Shown: positions 24,202-31,673 of the stretch, piece by piece | Layout: each line of letters opens with the position of its first letter | How positions within the stretch are numbered: position 1 is the stretch's first letter | Program-made: the position numbers and the translations under genes | Notes under the pieces: generated by a model | Database searches by the model: none | What the model saw: only the letters and a program-made list of their open reading frames with translations | Told to the model about the DNA's origin: nothing | DNA from: Syntrophomonadaceae bacterium | GTDB taxonomy: Bacteria; Bacillota; DSM-12270; Thermacetogeniales; Thermacetogeniaceae | Reading direction: 5' to 3' | Length of the DNA: 46,150 nt | Assembly (NCBI GenBank): GCA_012840385.1 | Contig: DULK01000081.1 | Location: 1-46,150, forward strand

Positions 24202-25986
24202 ATGAATCGCTCCCTGACCCGTTCCTTAACCTGCTGGTTTTTGAGCTTTGCCCTTTTTTCGGCTGTTCTCTTCAGTTACTCTTCGTGCAAATACCTGGTG
24301 ATTGCCTCGGAGTATTCCACCTACCAGATTCTCAACAGCGCGTGCCAGAAAGAAGCGGAGTTGTTCGCTTTCTGGTTCCAGAAGTGCGTTGACCACATGA
24401 AGATGGCCTTCCCCCACCCCCCTCGCCTGGTGCCGGAGGTAGAGGATGCCCTGGTGCGCCTTCAAAGGGAGATGCCCGGCTGCAGACGCCTTGTTTTGCT
24501 GGACGGAAAGGGGATGGTTGTGGCGGACACCGCCGGATCGCGGGGAAGCAGTCTCTCTTTCCCTAACCAGGGCACCGGTCGTACTGCTACTCCATTGCCG
24601 GATGGCGGGTCCATCACCAGCAATTTTTACATCTGTGTTCCCCTGGATGAGGGGGGTGACTCTGGCACCCTCCGGGGGGAGTTTGATGTTTGCTCGGTGC
24701 GCTCCGCGATCGATCCCGGCATCGCCGACCACAAGGAATTCGCCATCCCTATCGATCAAAAAAAAGTGTGGCTTTACGGATTCGGTTATCGTCCCAAAAA
24801 ACCCGAGTGGACGAAACTCAGGATGTACCTGGTGGGGATAGAACCTCCCATGTTGGTTGAGCTCAACGGGAACGAAAAACCGCAGCATTCCCCCGCCAGG
24901 ACAGCGCCTCCCCCCAAACCCGGTTCCGAGGTGATGCGCTGGGCAAAGGAAAAAGGTTCGGGGGTTGGGGCTTACACTGACGGCGCCGGGAGGAAGGTAC
25001 TCGCTGCTTACCGGTGGATGCCCGATCCTGCCAGGATGCTGGTTGTTGAAGTAAAACGGGCGGACGTCCTGGCCGGTGTTTTCTCGCAGTTCGCCACTAT
25101 GCTGCTGCTGACTCTTTTCCTGCTCCTGCTGTTCACCGTTCCCCTGAGTACGCTGGTCACCCGTAAGCTGGCCGGGCCGCTGAAGCAGTTGGCCGCCGAG
25201 GCCGACCGGATCGCAGCGGGCGATTTCGGCCGCCAGATCGAAATTGCCGCCTATTCGGAAATCGCGGTCTTAACCGGCGCCTTTAACAACATGTCGGCGC
25301 GCCTCCAGGAGTCGTATGCCCAAAAGGCCCGCCAGATCGAAGAGCTTGCCCGCCAAAAGTTGGAGATTGAAAACCGCAACCGGGAACTGGAAAGACTCCG
25401 GCAACAACTGGAAAGGAATAAGGCGGAACTTGAGGAAAAGAACAGCCGCCTCCAGGAAATGGCTTATATCGACGAGCTCACCAGGGTTCTCAACCGCCGC
25501 TCCTTCCTGGCGCAGGCCTTGCGGGAGATGGCGCGGGCGCGCCGCTGCGGCCAACCCGTGTCCGCGGTGATGATCGATATCGATCAGTTCAAGTCCTACA
25601 ATGACACGCACGGCCATGCCTGCGGCGACATGATGCTCCGGGAACTGGCAGCGCTCCTCAAGGGTGTCGCCCGGGAGAGCGACCTGGTGGGGCGTTACGG
25701 GGGCGACGAGTTTGCCGTGATCCTTCCGGGCATTGACCTGGACGGTGCCCTCGCTTTTACCGGGAGGGTCCTCGAGGTCGTGAAACGCAGTACCTTTATA
25801 ACCCCCTTCGGATGCCTGTTGATGCGGGTCAGCATCGGGGTTGCGGTGTGGCAGCCGGAGGAGCATGTCGGCGACCTCGACCAGGAACTGCGCACCCTCC
25901 TCAACCGGGCGGACCTGGCCCTGCTGGATGCGAAGCGCACCGGCCGCAACAGGGTAGTGGTTAACAGGGGGCCGGAATTCCGGTAA
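24202..25986 (+). CDS. Membrane diguanylate cyclase (HAMP-GGDEF)
   Basis: 594 residues. Helix 1 (about 11-33), an extracytoplasmic sensor region of about 260 residues, helix 2 (about 294-316), a HAMP domain (KLAGPLKQLAAEADRIAAGDFGR), a coiled coil (about 365-415), then GGDEF. The active loop GGDEF is at 500-504. The inhibitory RESD I-site at 491-494 is exactly five residues upstream, so feedback control is expected. It makes c-di-GMP in response to an external cue that cannot be guessed from sequence. The extracytoplasmic part has no signature I recognise beyond a possible Cache fold. Confidence 0.9.
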   Translation: MNRSLTRSLTCWFLSFALFSAVLFSYSSCKYLVIASEYSTYQILNSACQKEAELFAFWFQKCVDHMKMAFPHPPRLVPEVEDALVRLQREMPGCRRLVLLDGKGMVVADTAGSRGSSLSFPNQGTGRTATPLPDGGSITSNFYICVPLDEGGDSGTLRGEFDVCSVRSAIDPGIADHKEFAIPIDQKKVWLYGFGYRPKKPEWTKLRMYLVGIEPPMLVELNGNEKPQHSPARTAPPPKPGSEVMRWAKEKGSGVGAYTDGAGRKVLAAYRWMPDPARMLVVEVKRADVLAGVFSQFATMLLLTLFLLLLFTVPLSTLVTRKLAGPLKQLAAEADRIAAGDFGRQIEIAAYSEIAVLTGAFNNMSARLQESYAQKARQIEELARQKLEIENRNRELERLRQQLERNKAELEEKNSRLQEMAYIDELTRVLNRRSFLAQALREMARARRCGQPVSAVMIDIDQFKSYNDTHGHACGDMMLRELAALLKGVARESDLVGRYGGDEFAVILPGIDLDGALAFTGRVLEVVKRSTFITPFGCLLMRVSIGVAVWQPEEHVGDLDQELRTLLNRADLALLDAKRTGRNRVVVNRGPEFR

Positions 25987-26068
25987 TTCATATTTCTATC
26001 ATCTAGATATAATCTTGACGTCATTTAGCAGTTGAATTTATAATTACTTTAAGTGAGGTGATCATTAT

Positions 26069-26314
26069 ATGCGTCAAAAAGTGGGTACTGCCATTAACGC
26101 CCGACTGCTTTACAGGGCCAAACTTTTAGCGATCCAGGAGCAAAAACATCTCAATGAAATAATTGAAGAAGCTCTGGAACAATACTTGTCTGAGAACAGG
26201 ATTAAAAGTAAGGATTGCTTATCACCTGCTGTCAAAAGCAGTAAGGGCTGTATCCCGGCCAATGCCGATCTGGTAAAAAAGGTGCTGGAGGAGGATGCCT
26301 TTTTTGAGGTTTGA
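26069..26314 (+). CDS. Putative antitoxin of VapBC pair 2 (ribbon-helix-helix type)
   Basis: 81 residues from ATG 26069 (GAGGTGAT site). The N-terminal half (VGTAINARLLYRAKLLAIQ, then LNEIIEEALEQYL) has the strand-helix-helix pattern of ribbon-helix-helix antitoxins. The C-terminal tail, ending VKKVLEEDAFFEV, would bind the toxin. It overlaps the PIN gene by 20 bases. The family assignment is less sure than that of its partner. Confidence 0.75.
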   Translation: MRQKVGTAINARLLYRAKLLAIQEQKHLNEIIEEALEQYLSENRIKSKDCLSPAVKSSKGCIPANADLVKKVLEEDAFFEV

Positions 26315-26801
26315 GGAATTAAAAGCAGGCAGCAAGGTTTTTATTGATGCCAACATCTTTATTTACCACTTTAGCGGGATCTCGGAAGAATCCAGCTTCT
26401 TATTAGAGCGGTGCGAGCGGGAAGAAATATTAGGCTTTACTACTACCACTATCTTATTGGAGGTCATGCACCGCTTAATGATGCTGGAGGCGGTTGCTAA
26501 AGGGCTGGTTGCACCGGGAAATATTGCAAAGAAGTTAAAAAGCAAGCCGGAAATAGTTACTGAACTGACAACCTATGCTGAGCAAGTGCAAAAAATTCCG
26601 GAAATGAACATTAACATTGTACCCCTTACCCAGGATTTATGCTTCCAGGCGGTGATCTGGCAACAAAAATACGGGTTGATGACCAACGATTCTATCCTTC
26701 TGGCTGCCTGCCAGGAGCAGAACTGCTGGAATCTTGCCAGCAACGATTCAGCATTTGCCAGGGTGGAGAAATTGACCCTGTTACAACCCATGGATGTATG
26801 A
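26295..26801 (+). CDS. PIN-domain toxin of VapBC pair 2
   Basis: 168 residues from ATG 26295 inside the end of the antitoxin gene. VFIDANIFIYHF near the start (D18), an acidic residue in ILLEVMHRL, and GLMTNDSILLAACQEQNCWNLASNDSAF near the end form a typical PIN active site. The product is expected to be an RNase neutralised by the upstream protein. It is distinct from the VapC at 9192-9605 and is not a recent copy. Confidence 0.88.
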   Translation: MPFLRFEELKAGSKVFIDANIFIYHFSGISEESSFLLERCEREEILGFTTTTILLEVMHRLMMLEAVAKGLVAPGNIAKKLKSKPEIVTELTTYAEQVQKIPEMNINIVPLTQDLCFQAVIWQQKYGLMTNDSILLAACQEQNCWNLASNDSAFARVEKLTLLQPMDV

Positions 26802-27114
26802 AAATGTAATCCGTCAGCATCATGATGGGTGGAAGAGCCGGACAGGCTTCTGGAAAGAGCCCGCCCGACGCTCTACCCGGACAATGTGCGCTTGAGAAAC
26901 TCATCGGGACAAGAATAAATTCGCCGGGCAATGCCCGGTCACGGTTTTCTTTATAGTGAAATAAGATAGTGATATAAGTTTTTCAAAAAATCAGCTCTTG
27001 CAAATATTGCCTGTATAACCTTTCAGGAAGATCTGCAAACATAATGTCCCCCGCCAGGATGTAAGAACAACTATAGAACATTGTAAAACGATCCTTTCTC
27101 GACAGCCTTTCTCT
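26802..27114. other. Intergenic stretch after vapBC 2
   Basis: It contains a CCGGGCAATGCCCGG hairpin followed by a T-rich tract (26924-26947), probably the vapBC terminator, and then AT-rich sequence with no gene. Confidence 0.5.
26924..26947 (+). terminator. Probable terminator of vapBC 2
   Basis: CCGGGC/GCCCGG hairpin, then TCACGGTTTTCTTT. The T run starts six bases after the stem, so termination strength is uncertain. Confidence 0.45.
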
Positions 27115-27207
27115 TGGTCCCAAGTATATAAACTCTTCGCAAGAAATCCCCCGTTAGCGCAAAAATTTTGAATTGAGGGGGATTGTGCCCCAAATTATTA
27201 TAAAATT
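27115..27207 (+). promoter_or_regulatory. Shared control element, copy 1 (module I operon)
   Basis: The last ~62 bases are almost identical, one substitution by eye, to the minus-strand copy at 34423-34511. The upstream ~30 bases are alike but diverged. It holds an inverted repeat (ATCCCCC / GGGGGAT, about 24 bases apart, with AAAATTTT in the middle), a GGGGGATTGTGCCCC palindrome, and an AT-rich TTATTATAAAATT suited to a -10 region. It precedes the corrinoid-protein gene. The other copy precedes the divergent methyltransferase gene, so both are probably bound by one regulator. Confidence 0.85.
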
Positions 27208-27453
27208 GCAGAGGTTCACCGGTGACAATTCATCAGCAGGGCTTCCAAAAGGTGCTGCACGTGCGGCCTGCTAGAGTTGGATTTTCCGGGATGATTCCCT
27301 TTGGTGATGCCATTACCCTAAGTAGGCTTCTGAAACTTTCGTTATCTCTGACCAGCGGTAACTGCCTCCGTGTGCGGGTATTCATCCCGGTAATTCATGC
27401 TCATAACTAAAAAAAGTACGGTGAAATGTCAAAAAATATTAGGAGGTTTGAAA
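27208..27453 (+). other. Long untranslated leader of the module I operon
   Basis: About 245 bases between the control element and the first start codon. It contains a GCAGG...CCTGC hairpin (27236-27273) and other short stems. No known riboswitch consensus was recognised, including cobalamin, SAM and THF. It is not shared with the other operon carrying the same control element. Confidence 0.35.
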
Positions 27454-28077
27454 ATGGAAGAACTAACAAAAGCAATTGTTGAATTAGAAAATGAAAAAGT
27501 TACCAAAATGGTGAAGGATGAGCTCGTTAAAGGAACAGCAGTAGAAGAGATTGTTGAAAAATGCAGGCAGGGCATGGAAATAGTCGGTCAGAAGTTCAGC
27601 AAAGGGGAATACTTCCTTCCCGAATTAATTATGGCCGGAGAGATTTTTAACTCCATCATCGAGATCATCCGTCCTGTTCTAGCGGAAGCCAAAACAAATA
27701 CTGTTGGAAAGATTGTCCTGGCAACTGTCCAAAATGACATCCACGATATTGGAAAGAATGTATTCAAGGGATTTGCGGAGGCTAACGGCTTTGATGTCCA
27801 CGACCTGGGAGTAGATGTCGATCCCGAAACAATTGTCAATACCATTAAAAATGAAAAGCCGGATATTGTCGGCCTGAGCTGTCTCCTCACATCAGCTTTT
27901 GACTCCATAGAAAACACAATCGCTAAAATCAAAGAAGCAGGTGTCCGCGACCAGGTAAAAATTATCATCGGTGGTGCTCCGGTAAGCGAAGAGCTTAAGG
28001 ATTGGTCGGGCGCTGACGCCGCCACCAGGAGCGCTGCTGAAGGTGTGCAACTCTGTAAAGAATTATTGAAGAAATAG
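27454..28077 (+). CDS. Corrinoid (methyl-carrier) protein, module I
   Basis: 207 residues from ATG 27454 behind AGGAGG. An upstream in-frame ATG at 27397 gives a basic tail foreign to the family. The helical cap domain is at 1-80 and the B12-binding Rossmann domain at about 85-207. The lower-ligand motif D95-x-H97-x-x-G100 is in NDIHDIGKN. It carries the methyl group between the URO-D-type methyltransferase coded next and a methyltetrahydrofolate-type partner, probably the one at 33487-34284. It is the MtaC/MtvC/MtoC type of protein. Confidence 0.93.
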   Translation: MEELTKAIVELENEKVTKMVKDELVKGTAVEEIVEKCRQGMEIVGQKFSKGEYFLPELIMAGEIFNSIIEIIRPVLAEAKTNTVGKIVLATVQNDIHDIGKNVFKGFAEANGFDVHDLGVDVDPETIVNTIKNEKPDIVGLSCLLTSAFDSIENTIAKIKEAGVRDQVKIIIGGAPVSEELKDWSGADAATRSAAEGVQLCKELLKK

Positions 28078-28090
28078 GAAAGGAGGTCCG

Positions 28091-29275
28091 ATGAACATGG
28101 CTGAAAATAAGAACTTGAAATTATATGAGGAGCGGTTAAACCGCATAGTCAAAGCGATGCAGCTTGAAGAACCCGACCGTGTTCCTCTGATCCCGCCAGA
28201 AGAAGGTTACTGGGTTGCTGCGTATGCCGGGTATTCTGTCGCCGATGTTACCTATGACTACTCCCTGCTGGCGGCAGCGTGGGAAAAGGCTTTTACGGAC
28301 TTTCCGGAGTGGGATGCCGCTTACGCTCCATTCTGCGTATGGTCCGGCCCTATGTTCGAATTCGCGGGGATCACTCAATTTGCCCTTGCCGGGAAAGACG
28401 GTGCTGCCCAGAAGATGCACCAGTGGAAACAGGTTTCCTGTATGTCTGAAGACGAGTACGACGAACTGATTGCCGATCCCTACAAGTTCCTCCTGGAAAA
28501 AATCTTGCCGCGGCGCTGCAAGGAATTAGGAAAACCATACCCCAGAAATGCAATGGCTTTTGGGAAAGCCTTCCAGGAGTTCCTGAGCTGGCTCGGTTAC
28601 TGGGGTGCAAAAGGTGCCGAATGGAAAGAGAAATTCGGCATGCCGGTACTCGCCGGCGGATTTACCGAAGCCCCCATTGACTTCCTGATGGATCACTTGC
28701 GCGGCTTTAAGGAATTCTCTCTTGATTTGCGGAAGTTACCGAAGGAAACTATCATCCGGGCCTGTGAAGCCCTGCTTCCCTACATGATCAAGTGGGCAAC
28801 CACAGGAACCCGGCCGGCTCTCTTCCCGCCAATCTTCATTCCACTGCATTTTGCTCCTTTCATTTCACCTGATTGTTTCAAGGAATTCTACTGGCCTACC
28901 TTCAAAAAACTTGTCGATTCACTGGTCGAACTGGGATATGGCGTAATCATCTACTGTGAATCAAACTGGACACCGCACCTGGCTTACCTGAAAGAACTTC
29001 CAAAAGGAAAAGTGATTGCCGAGTTCGAAACAATTGATATGAAAGAGGCCAAAAAGCTCATCGGAGATACAGTCTGCCTGATGGGCAACCTCCCCTACGA
29101 ACTGCTTGTGTACGGGACAAAGGAGAAAATTGAAGATTATACCAAGAAGCTGATTGATGAAGCCGCGCCAGGTGGAGGCTTTATCATGTCCGCCGATAAA
29201 ATCTTTGGTGAAAATGTCAACCCCAAATGCATGAGGTACTGGTGCGAAGCCGTAGTTAAATACGGTCAATACTAA
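28091..29275 (+). CDS. URO-D-superfamily corrinoid methyltransferase, module I
   Basis: 394 residues. ATG 28091 lies 4 bases after AGGAGG; ATG 28097, two codons on, is equally possible. The fold family is that of uroporphyrinogen decarboxylase, which includes MtaA/MtbA, CmuA and O-demethylase methyltransferases: early DRVPLIPPE, GVIIYCESNW, then KGKVIAEFETIDMKEAKKLIG and CLMGNLPYELLVYGT. The HxC zinc motif of MtaA-type enzymes is replaced by YCESNW. Together with the adjacent corrinoid protein, this suggests a primary substrate:corrinoid methyltransferase (for example for a methoxylated compound) rather than a coenzyme-M-type enzyme. Confidence 0.85.
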   Translation: MNMAENKNLKLYEERLNRIVKAMQLEEPDRVPLIPPEEGYWVAAYAGYSVADVTYDYSLLAAAWEKAFTDFPEWDAAYAPFCVWSGPMFEFAGITQFALAGKDGAAQKMHQWKQVSCMSEDEYDELIADPYKFLLEKILPRRCKELGKPYPRNAMAFGKAFQEFLSWLGYWGAKGAEWKEKFGMPVLAGGFTEAPIDFLMDHLRGFKEFSLDLRKLPKETIIRACEALLPYMIKWATTGTRPALFPPIFIPLHFAPFISPDCFKEFYWPTFKKLVDSLVELGYGVIIYCESNWTPHLAYLKELPKGKVIAEFETIDMKEAKKLIGDTVCLMGNLPYELLVYGTKEKIEDYTKKLIDEAAPGGGFIMSADKIFGENVNPKCMRYWCEAVVKYGQY

Positions 29276-29384
29276 TTAGCTTGGTATCTCTAATTAAAGG
29301 TCAATAAAAAACATAAAAACAACTGGTTTAAGACAGGTTCCAAGACATACATTTAATAATCCGGGGATAAGGAGGAAAGGCAGA

Positions 29385-29537
29385 ATGAGTGAAAAATTAC
29401 CGCCGGTTGTCTCCGAGTACTATAAACTTATAGAAGAAACTGGAAATGAAAGTGCAGCAGCTGCAGCCATGGCAAGGAAGTGGAACATTGCCGAAGATCT
29501 TGTTCTCTCGTTTGTCCTGTTTCTAGTTAGTTACTAA
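29385..29537 (+). CDS. Small hypothetical protein, 50 residues
   Basis: ATG 29385 follows a very good AAGGAGGAAAGG site at ideal spacing. The frame reads MSEKLPPVVSEYYKLIEETG, an alanine-rich middle (AAAAAMARKWNIAED) and a hydrophobic end (LVLSFVLFLVSY). A perfect hairpin follows 14 bases after the stop. The strong ribosome site and position at the end of a methyl-transfer operon argue that it is real. I know no family for it. Confidence 0.55.
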   Translation: MSEKLPPVVSEYYKLIEETGNESAAAAAMARKWNIAEDLVLSFVLFLVSY

Positions 29538-29551
29538 AATATTTTTACAAA

Positions 29552-29577
29552 CCCGGTGATGCATTAACATCACCGGG
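29552..29577 (+). terminator. Hairpin closing the corrinoid/methyltransferase operon
   Basis: Perfect 10-bp arms CCCGGTGATG / CATCACCGGG with a 6-base loop. No T run follows, so it may be a processing or mRNA-stabilising 3' end rather than an intrinsic terminator. Confidence 0.55.
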
Positions 29578-29655
29578 ATACCCCCCATTCAGGGGCCGGG
29601 CTGGCTATTCGCATATCCTGTGCTCTCTTTACCTGCTGTTCCCGGCTCTTTTGCT

Positions 29656-29695
29656 AGGTGCTCTTTGCCAGGTGCTATACCAAGTGCTCTATAAT
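29656..29695 (+). promoter_or_regulatory. Possible promoter with iterated GGTGCT motif before the sensor kinase
   Basis: TTGCCA (29665-29670) and TATAAT (29690-29695) are separated by 19 bases. AGGTGCT, AGGTGCT and AAGTGCT occur at 29656, 29670 and 29682, steps of 14 and 12, across the same interval. The motif could be a regulator site. Confidence 0.35.
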
Positions 29696-29843
29696 AGCTC
29701 GCTTCTCCAGAATAAACCTATTGGGGCATCAGGAGCGAGCATAACAAAAGTGGAGTGTTCTTTTGCGGTTTGTGCACGTTTCTCCTTGGCAGGTCCAGTG
29801 GAAAGTAGCGAGGGAGGGCTTAGATCTGAGCAGGAAGGTCTTC

Positions 29844-31667
29844 ATGACAATTGCCGAAACATTAATCAAAGGTGATTCCTTCGGGGTTAAACAGTTGATA
29901 GAGCAGGCCCTGGAGGGGGGGATCGCTCCTGAGGACATTATCAAAGAAAGCCTGATCCCGGGCATGGAAACAGTAAGCGTCAAATTCCAGAGCGGTGAAT
30001 TCTACGTGATGGATGTTATCACCGCAGCGGATGCTATGCAAACTGGTATCAAGATACTGAAAGAAAGGTCTCGCGGCGAAAGAATACTTGATTTCCATGG
30101 CCGGATTGTCATCGGAACAGTGGAGGGTGACATCCATGATCTGGGCAAGAACATCGTCGCCCTGACGCTGGAAGGGGCGGGGTACGAAGTCATTGACCTG
30201 GGTGTGAATGTTTCCCCGGCTCAGTTCGTAGAGGCCATCGCAAAATTCCACCCGGATCTCGTCTGCATCTCCGCCCTGCTGACAGTGACCATGTGCAACA
30301 TCGAAGATGTCATCAAAGCCATCAAAGAAGCCGGCTTCCGGGAACAGGTCAAAATTATCATCGGGGGGGCGCCGATCACCCAGAGCTTTTCCGACAGGAT
30401 CGGGGCAGATGCTTATGTCAAATACGGCACTGATGCTCCTTATAAGGCAAGAGAGCTGTTAAAAAGTAGCAAGCAAAAAGATTTACGGGATCATCTGGCG
30501 GCAGTCCTGGACGCAAAATGCCAGGAAAGGTTGAAGGCGCTGCTCGAAGTTTGCCCCACCTTCATAGACGCGGCAGGGAATGTCATCCTCCAGGGGGATG
30601 GGGAGCCCCCTGGGCCTTGCCTACAGTGCCCGGAATGGCGGCAGCAGCAGTACATCGAGAATGCCGGGATCTTCTCCTGCCCCTGCGGCTTTATAAAAAT
30701 CGACGCAACAGTTATACTTGAAGGTAAAGCACTGGGGAAGATCTCCTTCGGTCCCTTTGCAGAAGGGATCGCCTCAACAGGAGGAGGCGGTTTCTCCCAT
30801 AACAGGGCTGGCTCAACCTGCCCTCGTATTAATGGGCCGGAGAACGAATTCGCTTTCCAGAGCATGAAAGCACCTCCACTGAAAGCGGAAAAAATGCTTC
30901 TCATTATCCAGGCTTTTTCCGAGCTTGTGCAGGAAAAGATAAAGGAGCAGCAGCTACAGCAGCAAATCGAAGAACAAAAAGAAAGCCTGATCCGTTCGCT
31001 GAAATTCCAGGAAGAGCTGAAGAACGCCCTTAATGAAGCAAACTACCGCTCACTGCAGTCACAGGTTAACCCCCATTTTTTGTTCAACAGCCTGAACAGT
31101 CTGGCCCGCATGGCAATGCTGGAAGGAGCGGAGCAAACCGAAAAACTGTCCTACGCTCTCGCACGAATTCTTCGCTACATCCTCCAGAACTTCAAGGGTA
31201 CGGTTACCATCGCCGAAGAAATCAAAATGCTTCAGGACTACCTCTTCATCCAGCAGGCACGTTTTTCCGATCGTCTCCAAATAGAGTTTCAGCTTGAAGA
31301 AGGTATTGAGAAGGCGCACATTCCCTGCTTGGTACTGCAGCCGCTCGTGGAGAATGCCGTCCTGCACGGTATTGAGCCTCTTGAAGGGGAAGGAGTACTC
31401 AAGATCTGCGGCAGGCTGGAAAAGCAGAAGATCATTTTCGAAATAAGGGATAACGGGGTCGGTATCCCCCCCAGCAAACTGAAGGAAATTTCCCAGCTCA
31501 ACATTAACAGCTCCGGACGCGGCCATACGACCGGTCTCGGTCTTGCCCACGTCCACCAGCGCCTCCAGCATTACTTCGGGGCCGATTATGGCCTGGAAAT
31601 TGAAAGCCATGAGAACGAAGGCACTCTAGTGAGGATAAATTTTCCCTATATCCACCAGGGTGGGTGA
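29844..31667 (+). CDS. Sensor histidine kinase with B12-binding and PocR domains
   Basis: 607 residues from ATG 29844 (AGGAAGG site; 27 extra in-frame residues upstream are not family-like). Order: corrinoid cap domain (1-80); B12-binding domain (85-205) with D96-x-H98-x-x-G101; PocR-type sensory domain (about 215-320) with cysteines C237, C259, C262, C279 and C281; coiled coil (360-400); LytS-type kinase with phospho-accepting H411 in NPHFLFN; and ATPase boxes LVENAVLHG and DNGVGIP. No membrane helix. It probably senses a bound corrinoid or its methylation state and signals to the regulator coded 6 bases downstream. Confidence 0.9.
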   Translation: MTIAETLIKGDSFGVKQLIEQALEGGIAPEDIIKESLIPGMETVSVKFQSGEFYVMDVITAADAMQTGIKILKERSRGERILDFHGRIVIGTVEGDIHDLGKNIVALTLEGAGYEVIDLGVNVSPAQFVEAIAKFHPDLVCISALLTVTMCNIEDVIKAIKEAGFREQVKIIIGGAPITQSFSDRIGADAYVKYGTDAPYKARELLKSSKQKDLRDHLAAVLDAKCQERLKALLEVCPTFIDAAGNVILQGDGEPPGPCLQCPEWRQQQYIENAGIFSCPCGFIKIDATVILEGKALGKISFGPFAEGIASTGGGGFSHNRAGSTCPRINGPENEFAFQSMKAPPLKAEKMLLIIQAFSELVQEKIKEQQLQQQIEEQKESLIRSLKFQEELKNALNEANYRSLQSQVNPHFLFNSLNSLARMAMLEGAEQTEKLSYALARILRYILQNFKGTVTIAEEIKMLQDYLFIQQARFSDRLQIEFQLEEGIEKAHIPCLVLQPLVENAVLHGIEPLEGEGVLKICGRLEKQKIIFEIRDNGVGIPPSKLKEISQLNINSSGRGHTTGLGLAHVHQRLQHYFGADYGLEIESHENEGTLVRINFPYIHQGG

Positions 31668-31673
31668 TTATAG

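Noticed and set aside
29763-29843. 27-residue N-terminal extension of the sensor kinase
   Set aside because: ATG 29844 has a better ribosome site and begins where the corrinoid cap domain family begins.
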